Assembly: GCA_046706145.1 (NCBI GenBank) | Contig: JBJKPP010000038.1 | Span: 1-36,601 of the forward strand | DNA from: JBJKPP01 sp046706145 | GTDB taxonomy: Bacteria > Bacteroidota > Ignavibacteria > Ignavibacteriales > Ignavibacteriaceae | Direction of reading: 5' to 3' | DNA length: 36,601 nt | Shown here: positions 33,051 through 36,601 of the stretch, piece after piece | How the letters are laid out: each line of letters starts with the position of its first letter | Numbering within the stretch: position 1 is the first letter of the stretch | Program-made: the position numbers and the translations under genes | The notes under the pieces: model-generated | What the model was told of the DNA's origin: nothing | Seen by the model: only the letters and a program-made list of their open reading frames with translations | The model's database searches: none

Positions 33051-34543
33051 CAGCTATTATTCAATATCGTTCTATAAAGTTCAATATATCTTTTGGCCGA
33101 CGAAGTCCAACTGAAATCCGATTTCATGCCCTCTTTCATTATTTTATTCCATACCTCTTTATCGTTGAACAGCTTCAAAGCTCTTTTAAATTCACTTAAT
33201 AAGTCAGTCTTTTGATATTTCTTAAAGACGAACCCAGTACCTGTGTCATTTTTTTCATCATATTTCATAACTGTATCGGCAAGTCCTCCCGTTTCACGAA
33301 CTATTGGAACTGTCCCGTAAACTAAACTGTACATTTGGTTCAGGCCGCAAGGTTCAAATTGAGAAGGCATCAAAAGCATGTCTGCCCCAGCCTCTATTAG
33401 ATGTGCTATAGCATCATCGAAACCTAAGAAACATGCGAATTTCTTCGGATTTTTTGAGCTCATGTTACTAAAAAAAGTATGATATTTTTTGTCGCCAGTC
33501 CCCAGCAGAACCATTTGGATATTCAACTTCATTAGTTCGTTAAAGCTATTTTGAATTAAATCCATTCCCTTAGAATCATAAAGTCGTGAGATAACTCCAA
33601 CAATCGGGACGGCTTCATTAAACTCCAAATTAAACTTATTGGTTAGCTCTTTCTTATTTTCGATTTTGTTCTTTAAATTCTTTATCGCATATTTCTTGGG
33701 AATCAGCTTATCTTTTTCAGGGTTCCACACACGTGCATCAATTCCATTTACTATTCCGTAAAGATCATTTTTTCGTTTTGCAAGTACACTAGTTAATCCG
33801 GCACCAACTTTATCGTCCTTACTTATCTCTTTAGCATATGTTTCACTGACTGTGTTTATTACATCTGCAAATTGAAGTCCAGCCTTCATATAATTCAATT
33901 TCTTTTTATAGAACACACCCTTTTCATTTGCCAGACTTTCCGGCAATTCGGTTTTCTTAAATGAAGAAGTAGGAAATATTCCCTGGTAAGAAAGATTGTG
34001 AATTGTAAACAAAGTCCTGAACTGATGGAACTGAGGATTATCCTTATAAATTGTCTTTAAATAAACCGGTATTAATCCGCATTGCCAATCATTGCAATGA
34101 ATTATGTCCGGGATCCAGCCAAGTTTAGAGATCAGTTCAAAAACAGATTTGCTTAAAAGTATAAATCTCTCATCGTTGTCAGGATAGTCTTTTCCTGTCA
34201 TTGGATCGACGTAGAGACTACTTCTGCTGCCAAAATATTCTTGATTATCAAGAAAATATATTTGGACTCTAACCTTTGGTCCGGGTAAAAAACAAGACTT
34301 AAGCGAAAAGACAACATCTTTATCGCCTATTTTAGTCTGTAAATCTTTAAGTCTAACAACCTCATGAATTTTAAATTTCCGGTCATCAACTGCCCCATAT
34401 TTTGGAACAACAATCCTAACCTCATGACCTAATTCTGCAAGCCGTTGAGGCAAAGCAGAAGAAACGTCTGCCAGACCTCCTGTTTTTACGAAAGGTACTA
34501 CTTCGGAGGTGACAAATAGAATTTTGAGTTTTTTTGATGCCAT
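33050..34543 (-). CDS. glgA: Glycogen (starch) synthase GlgA, GT5 family
   Basis: 497 residues with the two Rossmann-like domains of a GT-B glycosyltransferase. Diagnostic segments: V-K-T-G-G-L-A-D-V (ADP-glucose contact) near the N-terminus, H-C-N-D-W-Q-C-G in the middle, and P-S-Q-F-E-P-C-G-L-N-Q-M with R-E-T-G-G-L-A-D-T-V near the C-terminus. It extends alpha-1,4-glucan from ADP-glucose. No glgB or glgC is nearby. First gene of the operon, divergent from the SPOR lipoprotein gene across 133 A+T-rich bases that must hold both promoters. Length is normal. Confidence 0.93.
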   Translation of the reverse strand: MASKKLKILFVTSEVVPFVKTGGLADVSSALPQRLAELGHEVRIVVPKYGAVDDRKFKIHEVVRLKDLQTKIGDKDVVFSLKSCFLPGPKVRVQIYFLDNQEYFGSRSSLYVDPMTGKDYPDNDERFILLSKSVFELISKLGWIPDIIHCNDWQCGLIPVYLKTIYKDNPQFHQFRTLFTIHNLSYQGIFPTSSFKKTELPESLANEKGVFYKKKLNYMKAGLQFADVINTVSETYAKEISKDDKVGAGLTSVLAKRKNDLYGIVNGIDARVWNPEKDKLIPKKYAIKNLKNKIENKKELTNKFNLEFNEAVPIVGVISRLYDSKGMDLIQNSFNELMKLNIQMVLLGTGDKKYHTFFSNMSSKNPKKFACFLGFDDAIAHLIEAGADMLLMPSQFEPCGLNQMYSLVYGTVPIVRETGGLADTVMKYDEKNDTGTGFVFKKYQKTDLLSEFKRALKLFNDKEVWNKIMKEGMKSDFSWTSSAKRYIELYRTILNNS

Positions 34544-34676
34544 TTTTTTGTTAGGTTGGTTAATAAAATAAAAATCAAAGTTTAAATGTATTAAAATTAT
34601 TGATTTTTCTCAAAAATAATCGAATATTACAGTTATATTTACTTAATAGTAATTCCGATATTTGCAGTAAGAATTC

Positions 34677-35204
34677 ATGAAAAAATGGCCTTTTTATACG
34701 TCTTTATTGACAATCCTGATCTTCTATGGATGCAGTGCTTCCTCTCCAAACAGATATGGGGAATCAGAGGCAAATACTCACGAAAGCATCAATGCAAAGG
34801 AGTATAAAGAAGATTTTAATTTAGATCCGTATAGACAAAAAATAGACGTAAAAGATGTTAACCTTGACAGCTCTTTTGGAAATAATAATGATGTCTGGTA
34901 TAATTTTAAAGTTGATTCTAGCATAGATACTACTGCACCACAAATAATAGGTCAGGCTGACGGATACAGGGTGCAAATATTTGTAACTGACAACCTTCAG
35001 CACGCAGATAGTATAAGAGATGATGCCCAAACAAAACTAAACGAAAAAGATGTGTACATCTCTTTCGATCCTCCCTTTTATAAAGTTAAGATTGGGGACT
35101 TTAAGAATTACGCGGATGCCAAAGATTTTCGATTTAAGCTGAATCAACTAGGTTACGCTGAAGCACGCATTGTAAATGATAAAATAAATCTTTTCAATAA
35201 ATAA
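34677..35204 (+). CDS. SPOR-domain lipoprotein
   Basis: 175 residues. Lipobox F-Y-G-C with C19, a variable polar linker, and a C-terminal SPOR domain (about 100-172: G-Y-R-V-Q-I-F-V, Y-K-V-K-I-G-D-F-K-N-Y-A-D-A, L-G-Y-A-E-A-R-I-V). SPOR domains bind stripped peptidoglycan at division sites, so it is likely an envelope or division-associated lipoprotein. It lies 37 bases before hutI and may be cotranscribed. It is divergent from glgA. Confidence 0.85.
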   Translation: MKKWPFYTSLLTILIFYGCSASSPNRYGESEANTHESINAKEYKEDFNLDPYRQKIDVKDVNLDSSFGNNNDVWYNFKVDSSIDTTAPQIIGQADGYRVQIFVTDNLQHADSIRDDAQTKLNEKDVYISFDPPFYKVKIGDFKNYADAKDFRFKLNQLGYAEARIVNDKINLFNK

Positions 35205-35241
35205 ATAATTTATTCTTTATCGGCTGGAGGGTAAAAGATTT

Positions 35242-36480
35242 ATGCTTAAACTTCTACTTTATCCTTCTCAGATAATAACTGTTGATACAGGAGGCAAAAA
35301 TTTCAAAAGAGGTAAAGAACAACGCAATTTAAATATTCTTACTAATCACTCTATTGTCATCGAAAATGACATCATCAAAGACATCATTCCGAATTCTTCA
35401 ATAAGAAATAAACACCTTTACAAAATTATCAACATAAAAGATAAAACTATACTGCCAGGTCTGGTTGAATGTCACACACACTCCGTTTTTGCCGGCTCCA
35501 GGGCAAATGAATTTAAGGAAAAACTATCCGGAAAATCTTATGAAGATATTGCAAAAAGAGGCGGTGGAATATTAAAAACTGTTAATGCAGTTAGGAAAGC
35601 ATCGTTCAAAGAGCTTGTTGAAATAACAAAGCAAAAAGTTATGTATTTTATCATGCAAGGGGTTACAACCATTGAGATTAAAAGTGGCTACGGACTTGAT
35701 TTCAAGAATGAGATTAAAATACTTGAAGTTATAAAATATCTAAACCACATGCTACCCATTGACATAATTCCTACTTTTCTTGGAGCACATACTTACCCCA
35801 AAAGGTACCTCAATAATCACAAAAAATACATAGATATAATAACAAACAAAATGCTCCCCTACGTTACAAAACATGAACTTGCAAGATTCTGTGACTGTTT
35901 CTGTGAAAGTACTGCTTTCTCAGCTAAAGAAACTGAAATCATATTTGGTGCTGCAAAAAAACTTGGGTATAGTTTAAGAGTTCATACAGAACAATTTAAT
36001 AATATAGGCGGATTGGAAACTGCATTAAAATATGAGGCAATCTCTTTAGATCATTTGGAAATGTTGAAAAAATCTCAAATTAAGAAAATGAAACATTCAA
36101 ATGCTGTGGCTGTTTTATTGCCCGGAGTGTCGTTCTTCCTAAGTCATAATTATTCACCAGCAAGAAAACTCATTGATAATGGTTTTCCGGTTGCCCTCTC
36201 AACCGACTATAATCCTGGTTCATCTCATATTGCAAACCTTAATTTAATAATGAGCCTGGCTGCACTAAAAATGAATATGACAATTGAAGAAACAATTTCT
36301 TCCGTTACAATAAATGCTGCTAAAGCACTTCAAATGAACAAAGAAATTGGCAGCATCGAAATAAATAAAAAGGCTGATTTTTCTGTGTTTGATACAAAAG
36401 AATATGCTGATATTGTTTACAATATTGGAAGAAATCTTAATGTAATGACTATCAAGAATGGGAAAGTAATTTATAAATAA
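35242..36480 (+). CDS. hutI: Imidazolonepropionase HutI
   Basis: 412 residues of the amidohydrolase family. Metal and substrate residues: H78 and H80 in E-C-H-T-H-S, R/E in S-R-A-N-E-F, K-S-G-Y-G-L-D (147-153), H183 in G-A-H-T-Y, H248 in V-H-T-E-Q, and D322 in L-S-T-D-Y-N-P-G-S-S. It opens imidazolonepropionate to N-formimino-glutamate in histidine breakdown. The other hut genes are not in the window. A GGAGGG site lies about 10 bases before the start. Compared with common HutI it has F-C-E-S-T-A-F-S where G-V-F-S is usual. Confidence 0.9.
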   Translation: MLKLLLYPSQIITVDTGGKNFKRGKEQRNLNILTNHSIVIENDIIKDIIPNSSIRNKHLYKIINIKDKTILPGLVECHTHSVFAGSRANEFKEKLSGKSYEDIAKRGGGILKTVNAVRKASFKELVEITKQKVMYFIMQGVTTIEIKSGYGLDFKNEIKILEVIKYLNHMLPIDIIPTFLGAHTYPKRYLNNHKKYIDIITNKMLPYVTKHELARFCDCFCESTAFSAKETEIIFGAAKKLGYSLRVHTEQFNNIGGLETALKYEAISLDHLEMLKKSQIKKMKHSNAVAVLLPGVSFFLSHNYSPARKLIDNGFPVALSTDYNPGSSHIANLNLIMSLAALKMNMTIEETISSVTINAAKALQMNKEIGSIEINKKADFSVFDTKEYADIVYNIGRNLNVMTIKNGKVIYK

Positions 36481-36550
36481 ATAGTTGAATTTGTTTAATA
36501 GCTTATAATAACGTTTATTACCAAGCCTTAGACCTCAAAGGTTTTTAATT

Positions 36551-36601
36551 TTACTTTAAGAGTATCATTTTATTAACTCTAGTAAACTCTTTGTCAGTTA
36601 C
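36551..36601 (-). CDS. Partial: C-terminal end of a type IX secretion (T9SS type A) sorting domain
   Basis: The last 51 bases, read on the minus strand, give V-T-D-K-E-F-T-R-V-N-K-M-I-L-L-K and a TAA stop at 36553-36551. The R-x-x-K-M-I/V-L-L-K ending is the hallmark of T9SS type A C-terminal signals in Bacteroidota and Ignavibacteria. The gene body lies outside the window. It is convergent with hutI; the 70 bases between them hold only a weak hairpin (CCTT/AAGG, 36525-36540) followed by T-rich sequence. Confidence 0.6.
   Translation of the reverse strand, partial: VTDKEFTRVNKMILLK

Overview
The window looks like a chromosomal segment from a low-G+C Gram-negative bacterium of the Bacteroidota/Chlorobi group, most likely an Ignavibacteria-type organism. 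This placement is inferred from gene content, not from an rRNA marker. The supporting signs are: an exbB-exbD-exbD-tonB cluster followed by a PstS-like lipoprotein and a TPR protein; a chlamydial Hc1-like small histone; a PorV/FadL-type outer membrane protein with lipoprotein and TPR partners; many lipoproteins; often weak Shine-Dalgarno sites; and, at the right edge, the last residues of a type IX secretion sorting tail on the minus strand. No rRNA, canonical tRNA, CRISPR array, insertion sequence or prophage was recognised.

Layout. 0-6.6 kb: a degenerate HNH-like small protein, a large lipoprotein-type 7TM SpoIIE phosphatase, and divergently a histidine kinase overlapping a sigma-54 response regulator. 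6.6-12.1 kb: a regulatory gap with twin palindromes and a sigma-54-like promoter, then the TonB energising operon (exbB, exbD, exbD, tonB, small membrane protein, PstS-like lipoprotein, TPR protein, and two tiny membrane proteins). 12.1-20.4 kb, all on the minus strand: alpha/beta hydrolase, bioY, FadF-like membrane Fe-S oxidoreductase, Hc1-like histone, a terminator, CapA-type protein, NAD-type isocitrate dehydrogenase, MFS transporter and tRNA-dihydrouridine synthase. 20.4-22.7 kb: a 465-bp non-coding gap with REP-like hairpins, then a plus-strand operon of a divergent HisA-family protein, a cyclic-nucleotide-binding protein and a universal stress protein. 22.7-25.7 kb (minus): glyA, tatC and a polyprenyl diphosphate synthase, tightly coupled. 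25.7-28.6 kb: a 668-bp gap holding a tRNA-sized structured element and a leader ORF, then a Tat-exported GH29 fucosidase and a small membrane protein with clearly higher G+C, a probable acquired island. 28.7-34.5 kb (minus): glgA, gmhB, lipoprotein, outer membrane protein and TPR protein, ending at a strong bidirectional terminator. 34.7-36.5 kb (plus): SPOR-domain lipoprotein and hutI.

Most genes are housekeeping or envelope functions. The parts most worth a second look are the possible enhancer/sigma-54 arrangement between the response regulator and the TonB operon, the unexplained structured element before the fucosidase, the HisA-CNB-USP operon, and the very small membrane proteins around 12 kb. 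I did not find a convincing new defence or mobile system.
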